Notes: generated from the sequence alone by a model not told the origin. A stretch of DNA of 45,391 nucleotides from Acidimicrobiaceae bacterium (GCA_003152015.1 PLZF01000050.1:268-45658); one strand, 5' to 3'; counted from the stretch's first letter, positions 8,581 to 16,750 are shown. Numbers and translations: made by a program.

Positions 8581-9552
8581 ATGGAATTCACCCCCCGCCG
8601 GCGCATTGAATTGGTTTCCGGACGATCGCATCCGGCGTTGGCCAAGGACATCGCCGACCAGTTGGGGGTGGAGTTGGGCGAGGCGAACCTCCGGGAGTTC
8701 GCCAACGGTGAAATCCACTGCCGCTACGGCAAGTCGATGCGAGGAAGCGATGTGTTCATCATTCAGACCCACTGTGGTCCGGTGAACGACTCCATCATGG
8801 AGCACCTCATCATGATCGACGCGGCCAAGCGGGCCTCGGCCAAACGGATCACCGCGGTGTGCCCCTACTACGGATACTCCCGACAGGACCGGAAGGCCAC
8901 CGGCCGCGAACCGATCACCGCTAAGCTGGTGGCCGACATGCTGTCGGTGGCCGGTGCGGACCGGGTGGTCAGCGTGGATCTCCACTCCGGCCAGATTCAG
9001 GGGTTCTTCGACGTCCCCTTCGACCACCTGACCGCCGCACCGGTACTGGTGGATTACTTGCGGGCCCAGGGCACCGAGGATTTGGTTGTGGTGGCGCCCG
9101 ATGCCGGACGGGTGAAAGTGGCCGAGCGATTCAGTCAGCACCTGTCGGCGGATCTGGCCGTGGTGCACAAGCGGAGGCCCCGGGGGACCGCCAACCAGGT
9201 GGAGGCCCTGCAGGTGGTGGGAGACATCGCCGGTCGTCGGTGCGTCTTGATCGACGACATGATCGACACGGCCGGGACCATCGTGGCCGCCGCCGATCTG
9301 CTGGCCGAACGGGGAGCGGCAGAGGTGTGGTGCATGGCCACCCACGCGGTGTTGTCGGATCCGGCGGTGGACAGGTTGAAGAATTCAGCCCTCACCAAAG
9401 TGGTGGTGACCGACACGTTGCCCATTCCGTCGGATCATTACTTCGACAAACTCGAGGTGTTGACGGTGGCCAAGTTGATTTCGGATGCTATCGGGGCTGT
9501 GTTCGAGGATTCTTCGGTATCGGAGATCTTCGGCGGGGAGAACCTGGCCTGA
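8581..9552 (+). CDS. prs: Ribose-phosphate pyrophosphokinase (PRPP synthetase)
   Basis: A complete 323-residue class I PRPP synthetase, which makes phosphoribosyl pyrophosphate from ribose-5-phosphate and ATP for nucleotide, His and Trp synthesis. Motifs: SGRSHPALAKDIADQLG at the N-terminus, the ATP-loop region YYGYSRQDRKATGREPI, the metal-binding VDLHSGQIQGFFDVP, the flexible-loop region VVHKRRP, and the PRPP loop VLIDDMIDTAGTI. Length and motif order are as expected. It lies 9 bases after glmU, and the pair is often kept in Gram-positive bacteria, linking UDP-GlcNAc and PRPP supply. The ATG at 8581 is the natural start. Confidence 0.97.
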   Translation: MEFTPRRRIELVSGRSHPALAKDIADQLGVELGEANLREFANGEIHCRYGKSMRGSDVFIIQTHCGPVNDSIMEHLIMIDAAKRASAKRITAVCPYYGYSRQDRKATGREPITAKLVADMLSVAGADRVVSVDLHSGQIQGFFDVPFDHLTAAPVLVDYLRAQGTEDLVVVAPDAGRVKVAERFSQHLSADLAVVHKRRPRGTANQVEALQVVGDIAGRRCVLIDDMIDTAGTIVAAADLLAERGAAEVWCMATHAVLSDPAVDRLKNSALTKVVVTDTLPIPSDHYFDKLEVLTVAKLISDAIGAVFEDSSVSEIFGGENLA

Positions 9553-9697
9553 GTCGAGATCCTTAGCTCGCTATTCCACGGCCGAGGGGCGGTGGTGGAT
9601 CGTCGGGCTATTCCGGCATCCCAACCCGCCTGCGTCGCCCAAGCACCCATGCGCGCCACTGACCCACCCGTTGGTGGTGACAGCAACGGAGAGTGAG

Positions 9698-11119
9698 CTA
9701 CTCCAGCTCGAAGAGCGGTGGCGGTCGTGGTGACCCGGGCGGTTTGTGAGGTGCCTGCGCCGACGACAACGGCCCCGAAGCTTCATCATGGGGTTGCTTG
9801 GGTAGATCGGCGCCGAGATCGGGTTCCTGGCCAAAGGGTGGGGGTGGATCAAAATGCCACTGCTTGTCCTTGTCGCACCACAAGGTGTAGCCCTCATTGG
9901 TCTTTTGGCCGTGATGGAAGGTGCAGAGCCGGGCCAGATTGGAAATCGTTGTCGGTCCGCCTTCGGCGAAGGGAACCAGATGGTCGATCTCCAAAAATCG
10001 GGTGGCCCCGCACCGGGGCACGACACAACAGGGATCCCTGTGTTGAAGGGCGGTGAGGAGCGAGGCATTGATCGTCCGGGTGAAGTGGAAAACTTTGGAG
10101 ATGTCCTCACCGTGGAAGAAGATCACCTTGATCCCGGCGTCAGACATGAGGTCGATGACCTTGGGGACAGGGATCGGCCCCACCCCTTCGATCTCGGATA
10201 GCTCGGTCCCTACCGGATAGCCACGCAACAAGGAGTCGTGGTCCACCCGGACATTCACCACGGCTGCAGGGTGGCCGGAATCTCTCTCTCCGGTAACCAG
10301 CCCGGCCAGGGCATCGGCCCGATAGCCACAGAGCGGCTCTTTGGCCCCGGCTTTCCTCGATTCCTCGAAGAGTTCGTTGGCCAGAGCGTCCAACGATGCC
10401 ACCATGTTGGCCCCGACATCAGTGGTGAAACGACCCTGGAGACACAAGGCTCCTTGTTCGTCGGTCCAGTGTCTGAGGGTTCGTGCCTCATGGACGGCCT
10501 TATAGGTCGCCATCGGATCGGAACGGGCCGATGCAGCCCGAACCCGGCGACAGTCGTCACCCAGCTCGGTGATCGACTTCTTCCGAGCGCTCTCGATGAG
10601 CTGGCCTTCTCGCTCGGGGGCCAGCACAGCTGCTGCGGTGATGGCCTTGGCCTGGGCTTCGGACAGATCTCCGTTCGCCATGGCCTCCCCGGTTGATCGA
10701 CACTCACGGAGCCGACCGGCGGTCAAAAGGGTCGTCGTGGCGGCACCCATGCCCACCCCTTCGATGTCTGCCACCTGAGCTGCGGCATTGCGATAACCGG
10801 ACTCCCGAGACACCCCCGAGGAGTCGATCCGGGACGCCAGCGACATTTTGGCCGAGGTCGCCACCCGGAGCATCTCGACCACCGAGGAGAACAAGGACAC
10901 CGCATCGGGACCAGACAACGCCTCGGGGTGCAGGGCCGAGCACGCCGTCCTCACCGAGACCCGAGCCGATTCGAACAACGGAGCTATGACGTCGATGCCG
11001 GCCTCGTCGCCGTCCGCTCCGTCGCCGTCCGCTCCGTCGCCGTCCGCTCCGCCGGCGTCCGCTCCGCCGGATGCAACTTCGGCCTCTACATCGCTCACCC
11101 TCACTGCGGTCGAACTCAT
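9698..11119 (-). CDS. DUF222 / 13E12-repeat family protein with C-terminal HNH endonuclease domain
   Basis: 473 residues. An N-terminal DUF222 (13E12) helical domain spans about residues 50-330. A C-terminal HNH nuclease motif follows: CCVVPRCGATRFLEIDHLVPFAEGG, then NLARLCTFHHGQKTNEGYTL, with Cys pairs and the His residues of the beta-beta-alpha metal fold. This family is very abundant in actinobacteria, often in many copies, and its role is unsettled; a mobile-element or phage-defence role is only supposed. The extreme N-terminus holds an in-frame 15-base tandem repeat (11006-11065) coding for alternating Gly-Ala-Asp. The gene is convergent with prs and divergent from the S15 hydrolase. The start is the ATG at 11119. 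Confidence 0.88.
   Translation of the reverse strand: MSSTAVRVSDVEAEVASGGADAGGADGDGADGDGADGDEAGIDVIAPLFESARVSVRTACSALHPEALSGPDAVSLFSSVVEMLRVATSAKMSLASRIDSSGVSRESGYRNAAAQVADIEGVGMGAATTTLLTAGRLRECRSTGEAMANGDLSEAQAKAITAAAVLAPEREGQLIESARKKSITELGDDCRRVRAASARSDPMATYKAVHEARTLRHWTDEQGALCLQGRFTTDVGANMVASLDALANELFEESRKAGAKEPLCGYRADALAGLVTGERDSGHPAAVVNVRVDHDSLLRGYPVGTELSEIEGVGPIPVPKVIDLMSDAGIKVIFFHGEDISKVFHFTRTINASLLTALQHRDPCCVVPRCGATRFLEIDHLVPFAEGGPTTISNLARLCTFHHGQKTNEGYTLWCDKDKQWHFDPPPPFGQEPDLGADLPKQPHDEASGPLSSAQAPHKPPGSPRPPPLFELE
11006..11065. repeat. 15-bp tandem repeat, four units, in the DUF222 gene
   Basis: The plus strand reads GTCGCCGTCCGCTCC three times (11006-11050) and a variant, GCCGGCGTCCGCTCC, once (11051-11065). 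On the minus strand this codes for repeated Gly-Ala-Asp-Gly-Asp in the disordered N-terminus of the DUF222 protein. The perfect units suggest recent slippage. Confidence 0.9.
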
Positions 11120-11201
11120 ACCTGCATCATTTCAAAGAGGTGTGACGGGCATGCCCGGGGTGGCCACCCTGAGGGCGACAATCACCACGGAAACATCTCA
11201 C

Positions 11202-13331
11202 ATGGATCTACGAACACTTGTGGACACAGATAGCCCGGCACTATGCAATCGGAGGATGCGAATCCTTCTGGCCGCGATCGTTTGCACCCTGTGCCTGGGT
11301 GCCTGGGTGCGCTGGCCATCACCTCGGTGGAGTTCCACCCCCCGCCAACGCTTTGCTCCCGATCGTTACCACCCCGATTTCCACGACCACCAACGGGACC
11401 GTCGGCGCGGTGGCCGGCGCCTCCGATGCGGCGACCGGGTCAGGTTCGGCTACTCCGTCTATCCCGGGTATCCCGTCCGCCGCCGGTACGAGCGGTTCCA
11501 CGATCCCAGCCCCGGGTCCACCTCTTCAACATGGACGCCGGAAGGCGCTATCTACGGAATGGCTATCACCAAGAGCGAGCTGATCCCCAAGACCGACGGA
11601 ACTGTCTTGAGCGCGTCGTTCCACGTCCCGACTGATCTCGCAACCGGGAAACCTGCCAACCCACCGGCGAGATCCGGCGGGTTCCCGGTGCTTCTCAGCG
11701 AAACCCCGTATGGCAAGTCATTCGAGGATCCCATCGATCCGTACCTGGTCGAGCGCGGCTACATCGGCGTCTCGGTCGATGTGGCCGGTACCGGTGGATC
11801 GACCGGTCAGTCGCAGCTCTTCGGTCCGGCCGAGGCCGCCGATAGCGTGCAGGCCATCAACTGGGCAGCCAACCGGCCGAACTCAGACAGGAAGGTCGGA
11901 ATGGTCGGGATCTCCTACATGGCCATCGACCAACTGTTCGCCGCCGCCGCAGTCGGACCGAACTCGCCCCTGAAGGCGATCTTCCCGGTGGCCGCCTCGG
12001 TCGATCCGTATCGTGACCTCTTCGTAAGCGGTGGGCTCGTCAACATGGAGTCATCGCTTGGTCTCATCGTCGGCTATGCCGGTCCCCGGACCCTCACGTC
12101 GTTGGAAGAGCAGTCGTCGAAGCCGGCCGATGCACTGGCCCTGTCCATCGAACATGGCCTCGACCTCTTTCCGTTCGAGGGACAGATACTCATCGACGTG
12201 CTTGCAAACGGTCCTCGCCGCTTCGACGGGTCGTGGTGGCAGCAACGGGCCCCCGAAGGCGTGCTTCCCCAGATCGTCAAGAACAACGTGGCGATGTATC
12301 TCGTCGGCGGTGAATACGACGTATTCCAACGAGGCAAGCCCCAGCTGTACAGCGAACTGCAGAACCTGGCGACGGGACACTCGCAGTTCGCCCCGATGGC
12401 GCCAGACCAGGCCGTCTCACCCGACTACCAATTGTTGTTCGGCCCGTGGGATCACGGCGACGAGGGCTCGGGTATCAACCTCGAATTATTGCAACTGCCG
12501 TGGTTCGACCAATGGTTGAAGGGCGAGAACACCGGGATCGTCGCTACCACAACGCCTCTCCACGTCATGGAGCCGACCGGCGGTACCTTCAACGCCACTG
12601 ACTACCCGGTGGAGAGCACCAGCCCGCAACGGTTCTATCTGGGACCGAACAGCCGACTCACCACCACGGCACCCAACGCGGAAGGGGGGTCGGACACGCT
12701 GTTGTTCACCCACCTGTCGAATCCCTGCGACCGATCGACCCAGCAGTGGAGTGCAGGAGTCATCCCTTCGTCGGACTGCGGTGACACGGGGCCGAGCCCG
12801 TGGCCGGCGCCGACTGAACTCACCTACACCACCGCACCGGTCCCCAGCCCGGTCACCATTGCCGACCCGATCGGTCTCACCGTGCAAGCCACGTCCATCA
12901 CGCCGGAGACCATGTGGGTCGCCAATCTCGAGGATGTAGCGCCGAACGGCACTGCCACCTCGCTGAGCGGGGGAGCGTTGATCGGTTCGATGCGCACGCT
13001 GGACAACACCCGAAGTGGGCTCTGGCCCGGCGCCTCGAATGCGGCCGGAGGTGCCGCGACCGTTTTACCCTACTGTCCCTTCACCCAGGCATCGGAGAAG
13101 CCGGTCCCCCCGGGCCTGGTCACTCGGTTCGACATCGAGAACCGACCGGTATTCGCCACGCTGAAACCCGGCCATAGCCTGCGGCTGGTCCTCGGCACCG
13201 GTGATCTGCCCCATCTAATGCCCAACACCACCGAGGGGCCCCTGTTGTTGGGTGGGATCTATTCGGTCCAGCACAATGCCGCCTCCCTCTCGTGGATTGA
13301 CATCCCGGTCGGCACCAATCCGGCATCCTGA
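11202..13331 (+). CDS. Secreted S15/CocE-type alpha/beta hydrolase (X-Pro dipeptidyl-peptidase-like), with scrambled N-terminal linker
   Basis: The catalytic part from about 11540 is clear: DGTVLSASFHVPTD, GYIGVSVDVAGTGGSTGQ, the nucleophile region VGMVGISYMAIDQL, the acid in LVGGEYDVFQRG, the His in FGPWDHGDEGSG, and a C-terminal jelly-roll domain ending in LRLVLGTGDLPHLMP. The family includes cocaine esterase, glutaryl acylases and PepX. A hydrophobic leader, MRILLAAIVCTLCLGAWV, starts at 11256; an ATG at 11202 is a longer alternative. Between the leader and about 11520 this frame gives an Arg/His-rich stretch unlike secreted protein, while the +1 frame there gives a good Thr/Ser/Ala/Pro linker. 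Three indels explain this (see findings). The open frame also extends upstream into the DUF222 gene; that part is rejected. The start is uncertain. Confidence 0.82.
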   Translation: MDLRTLVDTDSPALCNRRMRILLAAIVCTLCLGAWVRWPSPRWSSTPRQRFAPDRYHPDFHDHQRDRRRGGRRLRCGDRVRFGYSVYPGYPVRRRYERFHDPSPGSTSSTWTPEGAIYGMAITKSELIPKTDGTVLSASFHVPTDLATGKPANPPARSGGFPVLLSETPYGKSFEDPIDPYLVERGYIGVSVDVAGTGGSTGQSQLFGPAEAADSVQAINWAANRPNSDRKVGMVGISYMAIDQLFAAAAVGPNSPLKAIFPVAASVDPYRDLFVSGGLVNMESSLGLIVGYAGPRTLTSLEEQSSKPADALALSIEHGLDLFPFEGQILIDVLANGPRRFDGSWWQQRAPEGVLPQIVKNNVAMYLVGGEYDVFQRGKPQLYSELQNLATGHSQFAPMAPDQAVSPDYQLLFGPWDHGDEGSGINLELLQLPWFDQWLKGENTGIVATTTPLHVMEPTGGTFNATDYPVESTSPQRFYLGPNSRLTTTAPNAEGGSDTLLFTHLSNPCDRSTQQWSAGVIPSSDCGDTGPSPWPAPTELTYTTAPVPSPVTIADPIGLTVQATSITPETMWVANLEDVAPNGTATSLSGGALIGSMRTLDNTRSGLWPGASNAAGGAATVLPYCPFTQASEKPVPPGLVTRFDIENRPVFATLKPGHSLRLVLGTGDLPHLMPNTTEGPLLLGGIYSVQHNAASLSWIDIPVGTNPAS
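11292..11307. repeat. 8-bp tandem duplication in the signal-peptide region of the S15 hydrolase gene
   Basis: TGCCTGGG occurs twice without a gap (11292-11299 and 11300-11307). Removing one copy changes the leader end from LCLGAWVRWPSP to LCLGALAITSVEFH, a more natural signal sequence. This supports a duplication that shifted the frame. Confidence 0.7.
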
Positions 13332-13540
13332 ACTCCGACCTGCAGAGATCCTCACTGACCAGCCCGGGATGGACAGAATGGGGCGCGTTGGCTCGCCGGC
13401 CCGTCCGACGTCTATCATGGCGGGTCGTTAGCAGCGGTCCCACGCCACCGGCATTCACTGTCGCTTTACACCCGGCCACCGCCCGCTTCCCGCATCCCAT
13501 CGCCAGCACCCGTTGCCAGCACCACCTGAGGAGTTCCCGC

Positions 13541-14212
13541 ATGCCCGAGATCACGCTTGTCGCCGAGGCCGGTCGCCATATTGGTACGAGCGCCACGCGC
13601 CGCCTACGGGCCGAGGGGAAGATCCCGGGTGTCGTGTACGGCCACGGTACTGACCCGGTGCCGGTTGCCATCGTCGCTCGCGACTTCCGCATTGCCATGT
13701 CCGGTGAGGCCGGCCTCAACACCCTCCTCTCTCTCGAACTCGAGGGAAAGAACCTCCTGACCCTGGCCCGCGACATCCAGCGGCACCCGGTGAAAAACGT
13801 TGTCTCCCATGTCGACTTTCTCATTGTGCGCCGTGATGAGGTCATCGCCGCAGAAGTGACCATCAACCTGGTGGGCGAGGCCATTGAGATTCAGCACGGT
13901 GACGGCATCGTGGACCAGCAGCTCTTCACCCTGGCCGTGAAGGCCAAGCCGGCCGATATCCCCTCGTCGGTGGACATCGACATTACTGATCTGATCATCG
14001 GTGCTTCGCTCCACGTGTCCGACATCGTCATTCCCGCCGGAGTGGAGGTCGAGACCGATCCTGGTGCCACGGTGGTGGCAGGACAACCTCCGAGGGTCCA
14101 GGTCACCGCGGAGGAAGAAGCGGCCGAGGCAGCGTTGACCGCGGAAGCCGCCGGCGACGCCGGTGTCGGTGCTGGTGCAGCGGCTGGCTCCGCCGAGCCC
14201 ACCGAGGAGTAA
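13541..14212 (+). CDS. rplY: 50S ribosomal protein L25 (TL5/CTC form)
   Basis: 223 residues. The N-terminal ~90 residues are the L25 5S-rRNA-binding domain (RRLRAEGKIPGVVYGHG, RDIQRHPVKNVVSHVDFL). They are followed by the TL5 beta domain (IPLVGEA-like INLVGEAIEIQHGDGIVDQ, PADIPSSVDIDITDL, HVSDIVIPAGVEV). The acidic, Ala-rich tail of about 40 residues is common in actinobacterial CTC proteins. The frame is open back to 13388, but TGAGGAG at 13527-13533 sits 7 bases before the ATG at 13541, which fixes the start. pth follows, the usual order. A role in 5S binding and stress response is known for the family. Confidence 0.95.
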   Translation: MPEITLVAEAGRHIGTSATRRLRAEGKIPGVVYGHGTDPVPVAIVARDFRIAMSGEAGLNTLLSLELEGKNLLTLARDIQRHPVKNVVSHVDFLIVRRDEVIAAEVTINLVGEAIEIQHGDGIVDQQLFTLAVKAKPADIPSSVDIDITDLIIGASLHVSDIVIPAGVEVETDPGATVVAGQPPRVQVTAEEEAAEAALTAEAAGDAGVGAGAAAGSAEPTEE

Positions 14213-14278
14213 ATCCTGCTCCGCAGCCGCAGAGGGACAACCCGTCTGGGTCCCCGGACCGGCTCTCCCGCTGAGCTG

Positions 14279-14854
14279 TTGGTGGTGGGCCTGGGTAACC
14301 CGGGTCCCGAGTTCGAGGACACCCGTCACAATGTGGGGTCTGACACCGTCACGCTCCTGGCAGGGCGCCACGGCGGCCGACTCCGGCCGGAAAAGGGACT
14401 TCACTCACAGGCGTGTGTGGTGCACATCGGTGGCCGACGGGTGCTGTTGGCCATCCCGTCGACCTACATGAACGAGTCGGGGTTGGCCGTCACCGAGTTG
14501 GTGCGGCGGGCCGGTGTGGCGCCCGACGGCGTCGCCACTCAGCTGATCGTCGTCCATGACGACCTCGACCTCCCCCCCGCCCGGGTGAAACTCAAGGCAG
14601 GTGGCGGAAATGCCGGCCACAACGGGCTCAAGTCGATCGACAACCATCTGAAGACCAATGACTACCTTAGGGTTCGCATCGGTATCGGCAAGCCCCCGGG
14701 TCGCCAATCGGGCGCTGACTTTGTGCTCAAGCGGCCCGGAGCGGCCGAGAGGGACCTTCTGGCCGTAGCGGTGACCGAGGCCGCCGAGGCGGTAGAGGCA
14801 GTGCTGTCCGAGGGTATCGAGGTGGCGATGAACCGGGTGAACACCGCTCCCTGA
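14279..14854 (+). CDS. pth: Peptidyl-tRNA hydrolase
   Basis: About 191 residues. It releases peptides from peptidyl-tRNA that drops off ribosomes. Motifs: VVGLGNPGPEFEDTRHNVG with the catalytic His and Asn, STYMNESGLAV, the catalytic Asp in VVHDDLDLPPARVKLK, and GGGNAGHNGLKSID. The tail RIGIGKPPGR and DFVLKRP is complete. The start is unclear. The frame is the same as rplY and stays open right after the rplY stop. TTG at 14279 gives the expected N-terminus but has no Shine-Dalgarno. CTG at 14216 has GAGGAG 6 bases before it and would add 21 residues. Neighbouring rplY suggests co-transcription. Confidence 0.94.
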   Translation: MVVGLGNPGPEFEDTRHNVGSDTVTLLAGRHGGRLRPEKGLHSQACVVHIGGRRVLLAIPSTYMNESGLAVTELVRRAGVAPDGVATQLIVVHDDLDLPPARVKLKAGGGNAGHNGLKSIDNHLKTNDYLRVRIGIGKPPGRQSGADFVLKRPGAAERDLLAVAVTEAAEAVEAVLSEGIEVAMNRVNTAP

Positions 14855-14915
14855 CGGTGCCCGGAAGCGCTGGGCCCCGTGTCCTCAAATTGAACGTATT
14901 CCTCCTTGCGTCACC

Positions 14916-14948
14916 ACTGAATATGCCCTGAACCCGCCCTGAAAATGC
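14916..14948 (+). repeat. Three 11-bp direct repeats upstream of the ABC exporter genes
   Basis: ACTGAATATGC, CCTGAACCCGC and CCTGAAAATGC follow each other without gaps (14916-14926, 14927-14937, 14938-14948). The shared core is CTGAA, repeated every 11 bases, so each copy faces the same side of the helix. The last copy overlaps the proposed -35 box. This layout fits binding sites for an unknown regulator, but three imperfect copies could be chance. Confidence 0.45.
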
Positions 14949-14975
14949 AGCGCCCAGGCGGTAGGATCGTCTTTC
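14939..14975 (+). promoter_or_regulatory. Putative promoter giving a leaderless message for the ABC ATPase
   Basis: CTGAAA (14939-14944) and TAGGAT (14962-14967) are 17 bases apart and resemble sigma-70-type -35 and -10 boxes. The GTG start at 14976 lies 9 bases after the -10 box, near the expected transcription start, and no Shine-Dalgarno is seen, so the message would be leaderless or nearly so, as is common in actinobacteria. Confidence 0.45.
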
Positions 14976-15953
14976 GTGGCAAATGACCCTGACATTGTGA
15001 TTTCGGTCAAAGGACTGACCAAGTCGTATGGAAATTTTGAGGCGGTACGGGGTATTGATTTTGAGGTCCGACGCGGTGAGGTTCTGGCCTTGCTCGGACC
15101 CAACGGAGCCGGAAAGACCACCACGGTCGAGATTCTCGAGGGCTTCCACGATCGGGACAGCGGTGAGATATCCGTGCTGGGAGCCGATCCCTCCCACCGG
15201 GACCGGGAGCTACGAGCGAAGATCGGCATTGTTCTCCAAGCCTGTGCGGTGGACCCCTTTCTCACCGTGACCGAGGCGATCACCCAGCGCGCCGGCCTCT
15301 ATCCGAGCCCTCGACCGGTGGGTGAGGTGGTCAATCTGGTGGGTCTGGAGGCCAAGCGAGGGGCAAGGATCAAGACGCTCTCGGGAGGCCAGCAGCGTCG
15401 GCTCGATCTGGGCCTGGCCCTGGTCGGGGATCCTGAGCTCATCTTTCTCGACGAGCCCACCACCGGATTCGACCCGTCGGCCCGACGCGAATCCTGGGAC
15501 CTGGTCCGCGGGCTCTGTGCCGAAGGCCGCACAGTGGTGCTCACTACCCACTACATGGACGAGGCCCAGGCCCTCGCCAATTCGGTCACGGTCATCGTGG
15601 CTGGGAAGGTTGTGGCGTCGGGCCCGCCGGACACTCTCGGCGGGCGTGACCGGGGAGAGACGACCGTCAGATTCACATTGCCGTCCGGGGTCACGGTGGA
15701 CGATCTGCCCACCCCTCTCGGCATCTGCCCGCGGGTCCGTCACCACGCGGTCGAATTCAGCCTCCCGGACGCCACAACCTTTCTTCATGACCTCACCGGT
15801 TGGGCGGTGGCCCGCGGCGAGGCGCTCGAGCACCTGACGGTCAAGCGGCCCTCACTCGAGGATGTCTATCTGTCGCTTACCGGTGAGTTGGACGAGTTGG
15901 AAGAGTTGGACGAGTTGGAAGAGTTGGAAGAGTTGGAAGAGTTGGAAGAATGA
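14976..15953 (+). CDS. ABC transporter ATP-binding protein (DrrA-type)
   Basis: 325 residues. It is the ATPase half of an ABC-2 exporter. Motifs: Walker A GPNGAGKTT (residues 41-49), the Q-loop at IGIVLQ, signature LSGGQQRRLDLGLAL, Walker B ELIFLDEPTTGFDPS, and the H-loop at TTHYMDEAQ. The C-terminal region matches the DrrA-like extension (SLEDVYLSLTGEL). After it the protein ends in seven in-frame 9-base repeats (Glu-Leu-Glu/Asp), an acidic tail unusual for the family. The stop overlaps the permease ATG by 4 bases (ATGA), so the two are coupled. The substrate is unknown; DrrAB relatives export drugs, antibiotics or lipids. Confidence 0.95.
   Translation: MANDPDIVISVKGLTKSYGNFEAVRGIDFEVRRGEVLALLGPNGAGKTTTVEILEGFHDRDSGEISVLGADPSHRDRELRAKIGIVLQACAVDPFLTVTEAITQRAGLYPSPRPVGEVVNLVGLEAKRGARIKTLSGGQQRRLDLGLALVGDPELIFLDEPTTGFDPSARRESWDLVRGLCAEGRTVVLTTHYMDEAQALANSVTVIVAGKVVASGPPDTLGGRDRGETTVRFTLPSGVTVDDLPTPLGICPRVRHHAVEFSLPDATTFLHDLTGWAVARGEALEHLTVKRPSLEDVYLSLTGELDELEELDELEELEELEELEE
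15885..15947 (+). repeat. 9-bp tandem repeat, seven units, at the 3' end of the ABC ATPase gene
   Basis: GAGTTGGAC or GAGTTGGAA is repeated seven times without gaps and codes for an Glu-Leu-Asp/Glu tail. Units 1 and 3 end in C, the rest in A. The repeat ends 2 bases before the next gene's ATG, so changes in copy number would stay in frame and keep the overlap. Confidence 0.95.
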
Positions 15954-16711
15954 ACGACCTCCTGATTGCCAAGGACCAGGTTCGCTACGAACAGAAGGCG
16001 TATTGGCGAAACCCGGTGGCGGCGGTGTTCACCTTCATGTTTCCGGTGGTGTTCTTGCTGGTGGTGGGGACCGGGGCCGGAAGCGGGAAGATCGCCGACT
16101 CTTCCCTCCGGTATAACCAGTACCTGGTGGTGACCATGCTGGTCTTTGGGCTGATCTCCGCTTGTTATACCAACCTCGGGATCACCCTCTGTATCCGCCG
16201 GGACTCCGGAGTGTTGAAGCGGATTCGGGGCACCCCGATTTCCATCGGCTCGTACGTCGGCGGGATCATCGGCAGTGTCGTCATCAATGTGGTCCTCATC
16301 ACCTTGTTGGTGGTTGGGATCGGGATGGTCGGGTACAACCTGCACTTTCCCTACCATCTGGCCGCCGCGGTGATCACCCTGTTGGTAGGTGTCCTGACGT
16401 TCTCCGCCCTGGGCCTGGCCGTGACGGCCATTGTCCCCAACGGTGAGGCCGCCCCGGCGGTGATCAACGGAACCTTCTTTCCCGTCGTGTTCATCTCCGG
16501 GGTCTTCTACCCGATCAACAACGAGTCGGTGTTGTCCGAGATCGCCACCTTCTTCCCGGTACGACACCTGGTGAAGGGACTGGTGGGCGCGTTTGAGTAC
16601 GGCCCTGGTTCGGGGTTGCAGGTCCGCGACATCCTCATCATGTTGATCTGGGCGGTGGGGGCATTGGTCTTCGCCCTCCGCAAATTCCGCTGGGAGCCTC
16701 GGCACCGCTGA
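15950..16711 (+). CDS. ABC-2 type transporter permease
   Basis: 253 residues with six likely membrane segments. The first is AAVFTFMFPVVFLLVVGTGAG near residue 25, and the last, ILIMLIWAVGALVFAL, is near the C-terminus. The ABC-2 signature region is present (NGTFFPVVFISGVFYPINNE, then FPVRHLVKGL). It forms the membrane half of the exporter encoded with the overlapping ATPase gene, probably as a dimer with two ATPases. The short cytoplasmic N-terminus carries RYEQKAYWRNP, typical of the DrrB class. Substrate unknown. Confidence 0.92.
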   Translation: MNDLLIAKDQVRYEQKAYWRNPVAAVFTFMFPVVFLLVVGTGAGSGKIADSSLRYNQYLVVTMLVFGLISACYTNLGITLCIRRDSGVLKRIRGTPISIGSYVGGIIGSVVINVVLITLLVVGIGMVGYNLHFPYHLAAAVITLLVGVLTFSALGLAVTAIVPNGEAAPAVINGTFFPVVFISGVFYPINNESVLSEIATFFPVRHLVKGLVGAFEYGPGSGLQVRDILIMLIWAVGALVFALRKFRWEPRHR

Positions 16712-16715
16712 GGAT

Positions 16716-16729
16716 GCAGAGAACTCTGC
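16716..16729. promoter_or_regulatory. Inverted repeat before mfd
   Basis: GCAGAG and CTCTGC are separated by AA in the 39-base gap between the permease stop and the mfd GTG. The spacer is too short for a good RNA hairpin, so an operator-like site is more likely if it is functional. No known box (for example the actinobacterial LexA site) matches. Confidence 0.25.
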
Positions 16730-16750
16730 CAATCCCGGTACCCTGAACGT

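Noticed and set aside
6958..9345. Minus-strand open frame of 795 codons over glmU and prs
   Set aside because: Its product is His/Gly/Arg-rich with no domain, while glmU and prs on the plus strand are well conserved. It is a high-GC shadow frame.
10848..11201. Upstream extension of the S15 hydrolase frame
   Set aside because: It lies wholly inside the DUF222-HNH gene on the other strand, and the translated part shows no homology or signal peptide.
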